A stretch of DNA of 64,000 bases from Paenibacillus gyeongsangnamensis (GCF_027533625.1 NZ_JAQAGZ010000015.1:124001-188000); one strand, 5' to 3'; positions 26,045-35,121 are shown, counted from the first letter of the stretch. The notes: generated by a model from the sequence alone, not told the origin. A program made the numbers and translations.

Positions 26045-27004
26045 TCATAGCGATTCGATAAGCTTCCCCTGCTCCATAATCATTACATCGTCGATGAAGA
26101 CGTTCGGTTTCGTAACCACTCCATCAATATGGACACCGGCCGAGATCGTCCCGCCGAACGTATTATTGCTTCCGAACGCGACATGGATCGTTCCGTACAC
26201 TTTCTCGTCTTCGAGCACCACGCCGGTAATTCTCGCCTTATTGTTTGTGCCGATGCCGAATTCGCCAAGCAGCCTGCCGTCGCCATCCCCCAGAATGCGG
26301 AGCAGCTGTTCCGCTTCGGGGCCTTCTCCTTCGGCGCGGATGATGCGTCCGCGTTCAACCGTCAGCAGCACCGGCGCGCTTAATTTGCCGATTCCGGCGA
26401 ACGAGCCGTCAATGCGGATTTGACCTTCGCCGCTGCCTTCGACTGGAGCGATGTAAGCTTCACCGGAAGGCAAGTTTCCGGATTCACCAGGGTTCACGTA
26501 GACGCCCGTACTTGGAATGCCCTGCCGCTCGGCAATGGAGAAGGTCAATACATGACCTTCCTTCTCGATCCGCACCTTGCTGCCCTTCGTCAATCGCTCC
26601 GTAACCTCGTTTGTTAACTGCATAACCCCCGCATAGTCGGCCGAGATCGCGCCTTCCAGGAACATGTCTTCCGTAATGCCGGGCATGGTCGCGAGACGCG
26701 CTCCTACTTTTACGGCATTTTTGCGGGCTTGCGTGTGCGTCAGGGAATGCTCGGTAATGCATAGAACGACATCGGCGTTTGCCATCGCTATAGATATCGC
26801 CGCCGGCGGCTCCTCGCCCGATTTCTGCCGCTCCTTCATGACGACCATCATCGCTTCGGAGCCAAGCTGCTTGCCCGCTTCGTAGACCGCATCCGCGATC
26901 TCTTTTTTGGCATCGTCCGTTACAATGAGAAACGATTCGTTTTCCCGGAGCCCCAGGCAATTTCGGAGCACATTTTTACTGATTTCGGTAATTTGCTGGT
27001 TCAT
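26045..27004 (-). CDS. M29-like aminopeptidase
   Basis: A 319-residue protein resembling the aminopeptidase T/leucyl aminopeptidase M29 group. Family-like blocks are NLPSGEAYIAPVEG, LGEFGIGTN, TIHVAFGSNNTFGG and VHIDGVV, which in M29 enzymes hold the two metal-binding Glu/His/Asp residues. It is shorter than classical M29 enzymes (about 400), as in the cluster-associated subfamily. It is the last gene of the minus-strand operon, 15 bp after AroM. A cytoplasmic peptidase would fit with the OPT-family oligopeptide transporter of the same operon, but its substrate could be an unusual amide. Confidence 0.8.
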   Translation of the reverse strand: MNQQITEISKNVLRNCLGLRENESFLIVTDDAKKEIADAVYEAGKQLGSEAMMVVMKERQKSGEEPPAAISIAMANADVVLCITEHSLTHTQARKNAVKVGARLATMPGITEDMFLEGAISADYAGVMQLTNEVTERLTKGSKVRIEKEGHVLTFSIAERQGIPSTGVYVNPGESGNLPSGEAYIAPVEGSGEGQIRIDGSFAGIGKLSAPVLLTVERGRIIRAEGEGPEAEQLLRILGDGDGRLLGEFGIGTNNKARITGVVLEDEKVYGTIHVAFGSNNTFGGTISAGVHIDGVVTKPNVFIDDVMIMEQGKLIESL

Positions 27005-27019
27005 TCTTGTTACCTCCGG

Positions 27020-27691
27020 TCAGATCATCTCGGATACTAGCTTGGCCATAATCGCATTGGATAGCACCGCGGGAAGTCCCGTCGCCTCCGCCAACAGCCG
27101 TCTGGCTTCCTCCGTATACCCCATGCAGTCCAACAAGAGGAGATCCGCCTGGTCCTTCAGCTCTTGGGCAGCTTTACGGAAATCGATCTCGTCGTTCTTA
27201 TAAGGCGAAGCGACGGCGAAGACGGGATCGAATCCATGCGGCTCATACTTCGAGCGCAGCGATTCTTTCTGCTCTTCGAGCGGCACCAGAACCCCCAGCC
27301 GGCGGGAGCCGACCATCGCCTTGATCGCAGGCGGAATGATATGGTCCGGCTCGATCAAATACGAAGTGCCGGTGTGGAGCCCAGGGAAGACGCCGGTGCA
27401 AAGCAGCAAAATCTGTTTGATTCCTTGCGCTTCAAGCTCGTTGATCTTGCTTTGCAGGATCGGCTGGATTTTGTGCCGGGCCATGACGACAGATTCACCG
27501 TTCGTCAGGCGGGAAGTCAGCACGTAATCTCCTTCCACGGGATACAAATGTTCTTCAATATACGCTTTTGAAAGTCCGTCCAGCACGCCGGCCTGAACGA
27601 GCTCGGCGCGATCCTCCAAATATTTCTCGACGATCGGCGCCACGTCACTGCGCGGCGCTTGGCCGATTGTTATCATTCCCAAACGTCCCAT
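27020..27691 (-). CDS. aroM: AroM family protein
   Basis: A 223-residue protein of the AroM family (GRLGMITIGQAPRSD at the N-terminus, LLLCTGVFPGL in the middle, LLLDCMGYTEE near the end). The Cys residues in LLCTG and LDCMGY resemble the pair of catalytic cysteines of Asp/Glu racemases, a fold to which AroM is thought to be related. AroM itself was named from an E. coli gene near aroL and has no proven reaction. The ATG at 27691 follows GGGAGG; the ten-residue upstream extension is rejected. It sits between DUF1177 and the aminopeptidase. Confidence 0.88.
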   Translation of the reverse strand: MGRLGMITIGQAPRSDVAPIVEKYLEDRAELVQAGVLDGLSKAYIEEHLYPVEGDYVLTSRLTNGESVVMARHKIQPILQSKINELEAQGIKQILLLCTGVFPGLHTGTSYLIEPDHIIPPAIKAMVGSRRLGVLVPLEEQKESLRSKYEPHGFDPVFAVASPYKNDEIDFRKAAQELKDQADLLLLDCMGYTEEARRLLAEATGLPAVLSNAIMAKLVSEMI

Positions 27692-27733
27692 AATTAGCCT
27701 GCCTCCCATCGAATCGAACAAGAAGTATCGCGT

Positions 27734-28681
27734 TTATCCGCGGGCGGCGTTTTCTCCGCCGGTTTGCAGTATTTTCATGGAGCCATAGAGTCGGGTGATC
27801 CGTTCGAACTCCTCTTGATCGTAAAACCGGCAGGTTCCGTTCGTAAACTCCTTGGCCACCTCAACGGAAAAGCGAACGGCAGCGGCAATGTCGGTTTCAT
27901 GGCTTGCGCCCGTACCGCAGCCCGGTACAGCCGATTGCGCGGTGACAGCGACTCCGACAACCGGCACGTCCGTTGCAACGCTCGGCTGCAATATGGAGTT
28001 GATATGATACAAATCATTACCGTAAGGGGTAATATCCTGCATGGTGATCGGGAAGGTCACGGCGAGTTGTCCTGTCGCCATCTCCATAATCCGCACCAAA
28101 TCTTCGCTGATGCGTAAAATATAGCCTTCCTTGACGGTCGGCGAAATGGCGATGCCCTTGTGGTTAATGACCCGGTTCCCTTTGGTTGTATCGATGGAAA
28201 GGATCGCTTCCATTTCAGGGGCAACCTCATGCTGATTCATCGTCAAAATATCGACCGGTGAATCCATAAAATCGACCGGCTCGTGCGGGCGTGTCGGGGC
28301 GTCCGGGCAAATATGGGTGCTGACGATCACATCGCCTTGTAACGCATCCCCCTTCGTTTGCATATCTGCCAGCTTGAGAGCGGAAGCGACGGCTGCGACG
28401 GCTCCGTCGGCATCGGAGACGAGCCCGATCCGGCTCGGCCGTGCGCCGATACCGCCAAGACGGCCGATAATACCGAAGGTTGGGGCGCTGCCGCCTTTGA
28501 GCTTTCCGTTCGTTCCCGGAATAACGATTTTAATAAAGTCCGTACTGCCTTTCTCGCCGGTTACTTTCGTTACGGTAACCGAAACATCAGGATACTCGTT
28601 AAACAGCGCCTTGACCTTTTCTCCGTTTACGAAACCGTTGTCCAATACATCAAATGCAATCAGAGTTTGTTTCAATGCCAT
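27734..28681 (-). CDS. DUF1177 domain protein
   Basis: A 315-residue protein matching DUF1177 over its whole length: FDVLDNGFVNGEKVKALF at the start, THICPDAPTRPHEPVDFMDSP in the middle, and a conserved Cys/His patch in SAVPGCGTGASHETDIAAAV. The His/Asp/Glu spacing (VSTHICPDAP, NQHEVAPEMEAILSID) is reminiscent of a metal-dependent amidohydrolase or peptidase, but no reaction is known. Genes of this family commonly stand beside AroM, DUF917 and OPT transporter genes, exactly as here, so it is probably an enzyme acting on the transported compound. Confidence 0.87.
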   Translation of the reverse strand: MALKQTLIAFDVLDNGFVNGEKVKALFNEYPDVSVTVTKVTGEKGSTDFIKIVIPGTNGKLKGGSAPTFGIIGRLGGIGARPSRIGLVSDADGAVAAVASALKLADMQTKGDALQGDVIVSTHICPDAPTRPHEPVDFMDSPVDILTMNQHEVAPEMEAILSIDTTKGNRVINHKGIAISPTVKEGYILRISEDLVRIMEMATGQLAVTFPITMQDITPYGNDLYHINSILQPSVATDVPVVGVAVTAQSAVPGCGTGASHETDIAAAVRFSVEVAKEFTNGTCRFYDQEEFERITRLYGSMKILQTGGENAARG

Positions 28682-28704
28682 TTCAATACACTCCTATCTA
28701 TTCT

Positions 28705-29763
28705 TTATAAAAATGGAATAATCGATTTTTTGATGATTTCTTCAACCGGCTTTAACAGATTTTCGTTACGCATGGTGCTGCTCAGAAGCAGCTTCTCCTT
28801 CGGTACGGTGATGACGGCAAGCTGCTGTCCTATTTCGACGGCCGCCGTCACGATCGGCTTTGCGGTCTTGGCGTCCAGCGTCATAATCAGATCCGGGAAA
28901 GTGCCGAACCGCTCCCCGTCCTTCTCCAGCGTCATATACTCGTTCCAGAACGTTAATTCGTAGGCATGATCGATCTGCACCGTACCTACGTCGAATCCGC
29001 CGGTCGTTTCCAGCTGGAAGTCCGTCACCGTCCCGGCCGTAACCAGCTTCCCTCCAAGCTCGGAAACGACCGAGTCAATAGCGGCTTCCCCTTGACGGGA
29101 GAGCAGCGCCCTGCCTACTTCAATGGCTTGGGAGATGGCGCCTGCCGCGCCATGCTGCCTCGCATAGGCGACCGTGACCGGATTTCGCGCCACAGCCACA
29201 AGTCCTCCCGCCTCGATGGATGCCCTGCGAATCATGGAAGCAGCCTTCTCCAGCGTCCCCGATACGCTCAGCTCGATATAATTGTCACCCTTGCCGCCGG
29301 CTGCGGCTTGATGGGAAACATAGCCTTCCAGCTCCGTCAAATTGAGCGATCCCATCGCTCCAGTCGGATGGGCGCGTCCGTTGCAGGCCAAATCGACAAT
29401 CGGAAGACCGGTGACGGCGGCTTGAAACCATCCGTTGACCGTCGTTCCCGCTCCGTTCTCGTTCGTATTCAGCGCTTTAATCGGCCTTCCTATTTTTTGC
29501 GAGAGCATGTCCAGCGCTTTGGCGTAATGAATCGGCTTGACATATTGGTCCTTCGCGGCAGGCGCGCCGACCATCGATACGGTGACGAGCAAATCCTCGT
29601 CGTCAAATTCGTCGACCGTAAGAAGCTCGGGCTGTCCGACCTCGAGCGCTAAACGGCCGATCTTCAGCCCTTCTTCGATCCAGCCGCCCCCGCCGCCGCC
29701 CAGGACGGCACCGCCATAAACCGCATATTCAACCATTTTCTCGTCTAATTTAATTTTTGCCAT
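28705..29763 (-). CDS. DUF917 family protein
   Basis: A 352-residue DUF917 protein. The N-terminal YAVYGGAVLGGGGGGWIEEGL glycine loop is the hallmark, and ACNGRAHPTGAMGSL and GGFDVGTVQID are further family blocks. DUF917 domains are often next to hydantoinase/oxoprolinase genes and PucR regulators and are suspected to work on cyclic amides. The start at 29763 is 11 bp after the OPT transporter stop; a 22-residue upstream extension overlapping the transporter is rejected. No catalytic residues are established. Confidence 0.88.
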   Translation of the reverse strand: MAKIKLDEKMVEYAVYGGAVLGGGGGGWIEEGLKIGRLALEVGQPELLTVDEFDDEDLLVTVSMVGAPAAKDQYVKPIHYAKALDMLSQKIGRPIKALNTNENGAGTTVNGWFQAAVTGLPIVDLACNGRAHPTGAMGSLNLTELEGYVSHQAAAGGKGDNYIELSVSGTLEKAASMIRRASIEAGGLVAVARNPVTVAYARQHGAAGAISQAIEVGRALLSRQGEAAIDSVVSELGGKLVTAGTVTDFQLETTGGFDVGTVQIDHAYELTFWNEYMTLEKDGERFGTFPDLIMTLDAKTAKPIVTAAVEIGQQLAVITVPKEKLLLSSTMRNENLLKPVEEIIKKSIIPFL

Positions 29764-29773
29764 GAAGCAAACC

Positions 29774-31372
29774 TCACTTTCTGAACTTGAATACGGAATT
29801 AAAGAAGCTGTAGAGCGCATCCCCTGCAATGAAGCCCGCGGCCATAATGCTCATTGGGGTTTCCGCTTCTTTCTTCCAAATCTTCAGTACGATCAACCGA
29901 ATCGCAATCCCCGCGAGTACAGCCCAACAAGCGTTCGGCGTTAAAATGAGAAGACCGGTAGCGAACAATACGCCGATTTGACGGCTCGGTCCCCCGACAA
30001 ATTGCAGAATGGCGCCCGGGATGGCCCAGAGCAGAAGCTGTATCATAATGTCCGGAGAAGCGCCGGCTTTAATGGTCGAAACGTATACCTTGTCGATCGG
30101 CGGCACGAGATTTTGCGCAAAATAGCCTTTATAAGAGACGATTACCGTAAGCAGCGCCACGCCGAAAGCGATCATGCCGGTAATATACTGCTGCTTTCTG
30201 CCTTGCAGCTCCAGCTCCTTGTCCTCACCGTTGCCGCGCAAAATATGGCCGGTTTTCAGATCGTATCCCATGTCGGCAAAAGCCGGACCCGTAGCGGCGC
30301 TAAAGCCGGCGAGCAGGGCAAGAGCCGTCGGCGGGAAGCCGATCAGAATACCGAAGAGAAGCGTAATAAACGCTACGGCAAAAGCCGGAAACCAGCCGGA
30401 GTGCATCGCTGCGATCCCGACGATCAATTCGTGGACGAAGGCGGCAAAAGCGGCAAACACCATAAAACCGATCAGCATGCCGAAGGACATGTGTGTAATC
30501 AGCCCGCCAATAAGGGCAATGATCAGCGCAATAATGAGATAAGCGACAAAACCGAAACCGAGTGCCCGTTTCGCTTCGTTGATCGGGCGGGTCAGTTTTT
30601 CGTCGGAAGCGGCTTCCGCCGTTGCATTCGATTTCTGTTCGTTTTTATGCTTGCTGAAAATGAGTATCGAAACCTGGATCAAAGCGACGATTCCGGCGCC
30701 AATCATCACTCCATGCGCAATATAAAGCTTATTCACATCCACATTGAACCATGGGATGGAATACTGGCGGATCATAAGACCGATGCCGAACATGGTCAGA
30801 GCCCAAATGTTGCCGATAAACGCAACGCCGAAGGCCGACATCGAGATATGAAAATAAGAACCGATCAATCCGAGAGCCGTACCGACACCAAGCAACCCTG
30901 CTCTTTTCCCGCCTTTGTCTCCGGCCAGTATCGATTCGGCGGTGGCGACGCCGGGCGCCCAGGTACCGGATGCCGGGAACAGCTTGGAGTCGAAAATTTT
31001 GTACAAAATCGCCGCATCCACGAACATGGCGAGCGCCGCGCCGATCAGCATCGGTACAATAAGATTCGGCGTTCCCATGGCAAACGGGATACCGATTGGA
31101 ATTAATAAGCTGTTCGCCGCCCCGAAGGTCGCAGACGAGATGGAGGTCTGGACAATATTTTGGCGATGGACGGATTTGTATTTTTTAAATATCGTAATCG
31201 GGATTCGGGCAATCAGCATAGCCACAAGCGCTCCGATGATTGCGGTATTCGGGGTTACCCCGAGTGTCGTCACGATTTGCATACCGATAATAGCGCCGAT
31301 CACCGCGGTGACGATATTCAGAATGAGCGCGAACGGTTCGAAAATACTTGGATGTTTTTTTTCTTTTTCCAT
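29774..31372 (-). CDS. OPT-family oligopeptide transporter
   Basis: A 532-residue membrane protein with about fourteen hydrophobic segments. The N-terminal IFEPFALILNIVTAVIGAIIG, ANSLLIPIGIPFAMG, FPASGTWAPGVATAESIL and MGYDLKTGH segments are typical of prokaryotic OPT transporters, proton-driven carriers of oligopeptides or metal chelates. The ATG at 31372 follows GGGGGA. A hydrophilic loop (KHKNEQKSNATAEAASDEK) splits it into two halves. It is the probable importer for whatever the DUF917/DUF1177/AroM/aminopeptidase enzymes degrade. Confidence 0.9.
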   Translation of the reverse strand: MEKEKKHPSIFEPFALILNIVTAVIGAIIGMQIVTTLGVTPNTAIIGALVAMLIARIPITIFKKYKSVHRQNIVQTSISSATFGAANSLLIPIGIPFAMGTPNLIVPMLIGAALAMFVDAAILYKIFDSKLFPASGTWAPGVATAESILAGDKGGKRAGLLGVGTALGLIGSYFHISMSAFGVAFIGNIWALTMFGIGLMIRQYSIPWFNVDVNKLYIAHGVMIGAGIVALIQVSILIFSKHKNEQKSNATAEAASDEKLTRPINEAKRALGFGFVAYLIIALIIALIGGLITHMSFGMLIGFMVFAAFAAFVHELIVGIAAMHSGWFPAFAVAFITLLFGILIGFPPTALALLAGFSAATGPAFADMGYDLKTGHILRGNGEDKELELQGRKQQYITGMIAFGVALLTVIVSYKGYFAQNLVPPIDKVYVSTIKAGASPDIMIQLLLWAIPGAILQFVGGPSRQIGVLFATGLLILTPNACWAVLAGIAIRLIVLKIWKKEAETPMSIMAAGFIAGDALYSFFNSVFKFRK

Positions 31373-31394
31373 GGACTTGTCCCCCAATTCATCA

Positions 31395-32327
31395 TTAAGC
31401 TTCGATATTGCGGTTTGAAGGCAATTCTGGCTGGTTCATGTTTTTCTGCTTATAGAAGCTCCCGGGCATCGTTCCGAGGAGGACACCGGCAAATACAAGC
31501 GAAACGCCGAATATTTGCTTTCCAGTAACAATATGGCCTAACAGTATAAATTCTAGCAGAATAGTCATCATCGGCTGCAGATTGAGCACGATAGCGGCCC
31601 TGGCGGCTCCCACCGTTTCCATCCCCTTGTTCCACATGACATTGGTCAGCCCTTGGGCGACGAGTATGGATACAATAGCCAGTACCCATATAGAGAAGGA
31701 ATGATGCCATTGCATCTCGGTAAACAAAAATACGAACGGGTCATATAACAGGAAGCTGACGGCAAAGCTGTAAGCCGTAATCAGGAAAGGCGACAACCGC
31801 TGTGAAAGCATCCGGACGAAAATCAGATTGCAAGAGAACGTAAACGTGGCGCCCAGTATCATCCAATCGCCGATTTGCAGCTTGATTCCCGTCATGTTCA
31901 GCGCTTGGTACAAACCCGCTAACGCGATCAGACATCCCGCAATCATGCGCCAGGTGACGGTTTCTTTTAAAAACAGGGCAGCAAGCCCCGCCGTCATCAA
32001 AGGCGACATGGTAAAAATCAACGAAGCGTTCGTTGCCGACGTCATCTGCAAGCCTTTATACAAAAAAATTTGGTTGGCGATCAGACCGACGGTGGCCGAC
32101 AGCAGCAGCAGCGCCATTTCTTTTCGCGTAACGGAAACGATCGATTTCGTCATGAAGGCAGCGGCTACAAAGATGCAGGAAACGACAGTGAGGCTAAGAG
32201 CTGAAAGAAAAAAAGGTGAAAATTCCTTCAAAAGAATTTGTCTGACGATGTAATTGAGCGCCCAAATGAAGACGGAGCCCAAAAGAAGCAGATACGATAT
32301 GCCGAAGGAACGCCCTTTTCCAGCCAA
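31395..32327 (-). CDS. EamA/DMT-family transporter
   Basis: A 310-residue protein with ten hydrophobic segments in two EamA repeats (first: SVFIWALNYIVRQILLKEF; second ends with GVSLVFAGVLLG). DMT carriers are mostly exporters of amino acids and metabolites. The start is uncertain: AGAGGTGAG at the end of the previous gene would serve TTG at 32327, whereas GTG at 32339 lies inside that same sequence, so 32327 is preferred. The earliest in-frame start (32369) overlaps the racemase by 38 bp. It may export a product or excess amino acid from the pathway. Confidence 0.82.
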   Translation of the reverse strand: MAGKGRSFGISYLLLLGSVFIWALNYIVRQILLKEFSPFFLSALSLTVVSCIFVAAAFMTKSIVSVTRKEMALLLLSATVGLIANQIFLYKGLQMTSATNASLIFTMSPLMTAGLAALFLKETVTWRMIAGCLIALAGLYQALNMTGIKLQIGDWMILGATFTFSCNLIFVRMLSQRLSPFLITAYSFAVSFLLYDPFVFLFTEMQWHHSFSIWVLAIVSILVAQGLTNVMWNKGMETVGAARAAIVLNLQPMMTILLEFILLGHIVTGKQIFGVSLVFAGVLLGTMPGSFYKQKNMNQPELPSNRNIEA

Positions 32328-32331
32328 TCGT

Positions 32332-32988
32332 TTACTCACCTCTAAGCTGTCTGTACAAGTTGGAGGCAATTAGACCTTCCGCTTCCACCGCATCAATGAC
32401 CGGAATGTTCAGCTCTTTCCTTAATATTCCGGCAAGGCCGATCGTGGAAAATCCCGTACAAGCGAATACAATCACTTCGATTCCTTGCTCCATTAACGTT
32501 TTGGCCGCAGCAATCGCCTGTTCGCGTCCTGCCGGTGTCAAAAGATCGGTTGTGTTCGTTACCCCTTCAGGCCGGATATACCGGATGAACAAATCGCCCA
32601 AAATATCGAGCATGACTGCCGGCACCGTATCTGTGATCCCCATCACCCCGACAGGTTTTCCAATCATACGCGCCATATAGGAGGCAGCGCTGCCGGCACC
32701 GATGACGGGAACGGATACATTCCTGCGGAGCAGCTCGACAGCCGGATCGGCCGCGCAGCTGACGACAAGCACTTTGCAGCCGTCCTGCTCCATGTGCTTG
32801 CCGAGCGCTACAATTTTCGGGTTGGCGAGCTGTTCCGTTTCGTCATTGTAAATCCCGAGCGGCTGTTCCGGAATGCAATCGCTTTTCACTGGAACCGCAT
32901 ACATTTCCAAGATCAAGCGGCCGTGCTCGTGAAGAACCTCTGCGTTTGCTGTAGTTAATACCCTAATTAGCCCGATCACTGGTCTCAT
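32332..32988 (-). CDS. Aspartate/glutamate (hydantoin) racemase family protein
   Basis: A 218-residue protein of the Asp/Glu/hydantoin racemase family. The two catalytic cysteines are in VVSCAADPAV and VFACTGFSTIG, at the usual positions about 110 residues apart. Members interconvert D and L forms of Asp, Glu, hydantoins or maleate/arylmalonate-type acids. It is the first gene of the minus-strand operon, with GAAGGGAATG as RBS and start. Its presence suggests the pathway handles a chiral amino acid or cyclic amide in either configuration. Confidence 0.87.
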   Translation of the reverse strand: MRPVIGLIRVLTTANAEVLHEHGRLILEMYAVPVKSDCIPEQPLGIYNDETEQLANPKIVALGKHMEQDGCKVLVVSCAADPAVELLRRNVSVPVIGAGSAASYMARMIGKPVGVMGITDTVPAVMLDILGDLFIRYIRPEGVTNTTDLLTPAGREQAIAAAKTLMEQGIEVIVFACTGFSTIGLAGILRKELNIPVIDAVEAEGLIASNLYRQLRGE

Positions 32989-33029
32989 TCCCTTCTTGAC
33001 TCGCTTTAATAGGTTGAATCGATAAATAA

Positions 33030-33059
33030 ATTGTAAAGGTTCACGGAACGTTCACACAA
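33030..33059 (-). promoter_or_regulatory. Promoter of the racemase-OPT operon with direct repeats
   Basis: On the minus strand TTGTGT (33059-33054), 18-bp spacer, TACAAT (33035-33030), about 40 bp before the racemase start. The spacer region contains two GTGAAC copies exactly 11 bp apart (plus-strand GTTCAC at 33039 and 33050), one helical turn, a plausible binding site for the adjacent PucR regulator. Confidence 0.5.
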
Positions 33060-33085
33060 TGTACTGGCTCGCCAAAACTAAAGAA

Positions 33086-33115
33086 GCCCTATTGTGCTGT
33101 CAGCACAAATAGGGC
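33086..33115 (-). terminator. Terminator after pucR
   Basis: GCCCTATTTGTGCT pairs with AGCACAATAGGGC (one bulged base), loop of three, followed on the minus strand by the T-rich TTCTTTAGTTTT. It separates the regulator from the operon it probably controls. Confidence 0.8.
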
Positions 33116-33121
33116 GGAATC

Positions 33122-34675
33122 TCAATCTTCTTTCTTCAATAAATAGAACGCCGCGCACAAATAATATACAAAGCGGTTAAGCGGATTCTCCAGATCCGCG
33201 TCGGATATTTCCTTAATCCGGTCCAACCGGTATTTCACGGAGTTTCGATGAACGTACAGCAGGTTCGCCGTCTCCATCAGGCTGCCTCCGGTCGCCAAAT
33301 AATAGTAGAGGGTAGACACAAGATCCGTTCCATTTTGTTTGTCGTATAGGCACAACTTTCCTATTTTCCTCTCGATTAACGCATCGAATGGAACCTGCTC
33401 CGAAGCATCCAACAATAATTGAAACATTTCCACATCGTTAAAGGTAAATACGGCTTTGTAGCGGTCGAGATGAGTGCCGATGAATATCGCTTTTCTCGCT
33501 TCGATATAGCTGCGGTGCACTTCCCACAGCGAGCATTTGCTTCCGAAACCTACACGGATCCCGCTCCATCCGGCAAGAAACGAGGACAGAATGTGCGGCC
33601 ACTCCTTGACGTCGTCCCGTCCGACCGATCCTTTTTTAATCGGATCCGTCAAAGGTCCCGTAGCCAGCAGCAGGATCAGGCGATCCCCCTGCCGCAGCAC
33701 ATGCGAACGCACGCGGATTCTCCGGTGCTCCGATTCGCGCTGAATCAGCGCATTGAGTTCCGATAAAAAAGGAGACTGCTCTTCGAAATGCGACGAGTCT
33801 CCTTCGACCATGCCAACCTCCCAAATCCATCCCGGCAATAGTCCCAGCTTGCTTCCCTTGTCCTCCACCTCCTGCCTGGACAGCGGCAAACCTAGCAAAA
33901 GCTCTTCGAGAAAACTGCCTCTCAGTCTGACCTCGGTATCGAAGGCAATCTTCCTTCTCATCAGCTCCAGTGAAAACACGAGCCGCGCTTGCTCGATACA
34001 GACCTGCTCGAATTCGTCCAGCTGCTCTTTCCCGACGATCAATTTTCCGACAAATTGCTTATCGACCGTAACCTCCCAATGGCGCGTCTTGATGGTGGAT
34101 ACGTACGGTATGTCTGCAGGAGAGGATACGAGAACATCCCCAGCACTACTGATCACCCAAATCGGGCATTGGACCAGTTCGGCCACATTGTCCGCCATGA
34201 CCTGAATGCCGCTGTTGCTTAGAACCAGATTCGTAAGCGCTTTGTATATTTCTTCGGATCTCCTTAACAAAGCCGCTTGCCGATCCAAAATCTGTTCCAT
34301 AATCGTATAAGTGATATCGATATAAGGAATACCAGGCGGAATTTGAATGATGGGAATATGATACAAATTGCTTTTATCTATGACTTCCTGCGGAATTTTC
34401 GATAAAAACCGTTCCGGCTTAATGGCGAGCGCCGCTCCATTCACTTGCGCCAGATGCTCGACCACATCCTCCAGCAGAGCCGGATTATGGCGGATCGAAT
34501 AACCGGTGGTTAAGATCAGCTCGCCTTCCCTCAGCCAGCCTTTGATATCCGGAACCTCCATAATATCGGTAAAACGTACGATGCGGTCCAGCCCCTGTTC
34601 GCCGCCGATCACCTTCGCATCCTTTAGAATCGGCAGCCGCAGCAGCTCCTTGACGGTCACACCCTCGAATTTCAT
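33122..34675 (-). CDS. PucR-family transcriptional regulator
   Basis: A 517-residue regulator with an N-terminal PucR domain (VTVKELLRLPILKDAKVIGG, about residues 5-125), a central GGDEF-like segment (about 270-410), and a C-terminal helix-turn-helix of the PucR/HTH_30 type (SLMETANLLYVHRNSVKYRLDRI, about 460-485). Such proteins activate purine, amino-acid or amide catabolism genes in response to their substrate. It is encoded just upstream of, and in the same direction as, the racemase-OPT operon, separated by a terminator. The ATG has GGGGGAGG ahead of it. Its own promoter region is occupied by a palindromic repeat element. Confidence 0.92.
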   Translation of the reverse strand: MKFEGVTVKELLRLPILKDAKVIGGEQGLDRIVRFTDIMEVPDIKGWLREGELILTTGYSIRHNPALLEDVVEHLAQVNGAALAIKPERFLSKIPQEVIDKSNLYHIPIIQIPPGIPYIDITYTIMEQILDRQAALLRRSEEIYKALTNLVLSNSGIQVMADNVAELVQCPIWVISSAGDVLVSSPADIPYVSTIKTRHWEVTVDKQFVGKLIVGKEQLDEFEQVCIEQARLVFSLELMRRKIAFDTEVRLRGSFLEELLLGLPLSRQEVEDKGSKLGLLPGWIWEVGMVEGDSSHFEEQSPFLSELNALIQRESEHRRIRVRSHVLRQGDRLILLLATGPLTDPIKKGSVGRDDVKEWPHILSSFLAGWSGIRVGFGSKCSLWEVHRSYIEARKAIFIGTHLDRYKAVFTFNDVEMFQLLLDASEQVPFDALIERKIGKLCLYDKQNGTDLVSTLYYYLATGGSLMETANLLYVHRNSVKYRLDRIKEISDADLENPLNRFVYYLCAAFYLLKKED

Positions 34676-34696
34676 TTTTGCCTCCCCCGTTCAGAC

Positions 34697-34937
34697 GGAA
34701 TGATCCATTCTCAGGCTGTAGAGAAACCCATGAAATAGAGAAATCTGCATTGGTACCCGGTGGGGTATCCCCTTCCGGCCGCTGTTGTTATCGGAAAACT
34801 TTCAATTAATCCGTTAAACAGCGGTAATTTTCCGATAACAAAGGCGGACGCTATCGCTCCTACAGGGGATACCCCACCTACACCTTTGGCATTTCAGCAT
34901 ATTAGGGTTTCTCGTGAATCTGGGAATGATCCATTCT
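34697..34937. repeat. 241-bp palindromic, MITE-like repeat upstream of pucR
   Basis: The element is a nested palindrome: GGTGGGGTATCCCC (34759-34772) with its complement at 34865-34878, TTGTTATCGGAAAA (34785-34798) with its complement at 34828-34841, and GAGAAACCC (34721-34729) with GGGTTTCTC (34905-34913). The 15-mer GGAATGATCCATTCT stands at both ends (34697 and 34923); it is itself almost palindromic. There is no gene inside. It could be a mobile MITE, a bidirectional terminator or a cruciform/RNA element. It leaves only 21 bp between its edge and the pucR start. Confidence 0.75.
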
Positions 34938-35121
34938 TTTATTGTAGCATGTTTCATTCCCGACATACGTCCCAGGCTCAATAATTGCGTAACGATGAAG
35001 CTAGGTCTTTGCGGTTTCATTACGCTTCCTTACGAAAATAAGGTTAGCGCAGCGATTCATTTTGGCTTCAGCTGGCCTTCCGTACATTTTGTCTAAAATT
35101 TGATCAAATTTTGAATATTTT

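Noticed and set aside
29978..31105. 375-codon plus-strand ORF
   Set aside because: Antisense to the OPT transporter; composition (Arg/His/Asp-rich) is that of a reverse-strand shadow.
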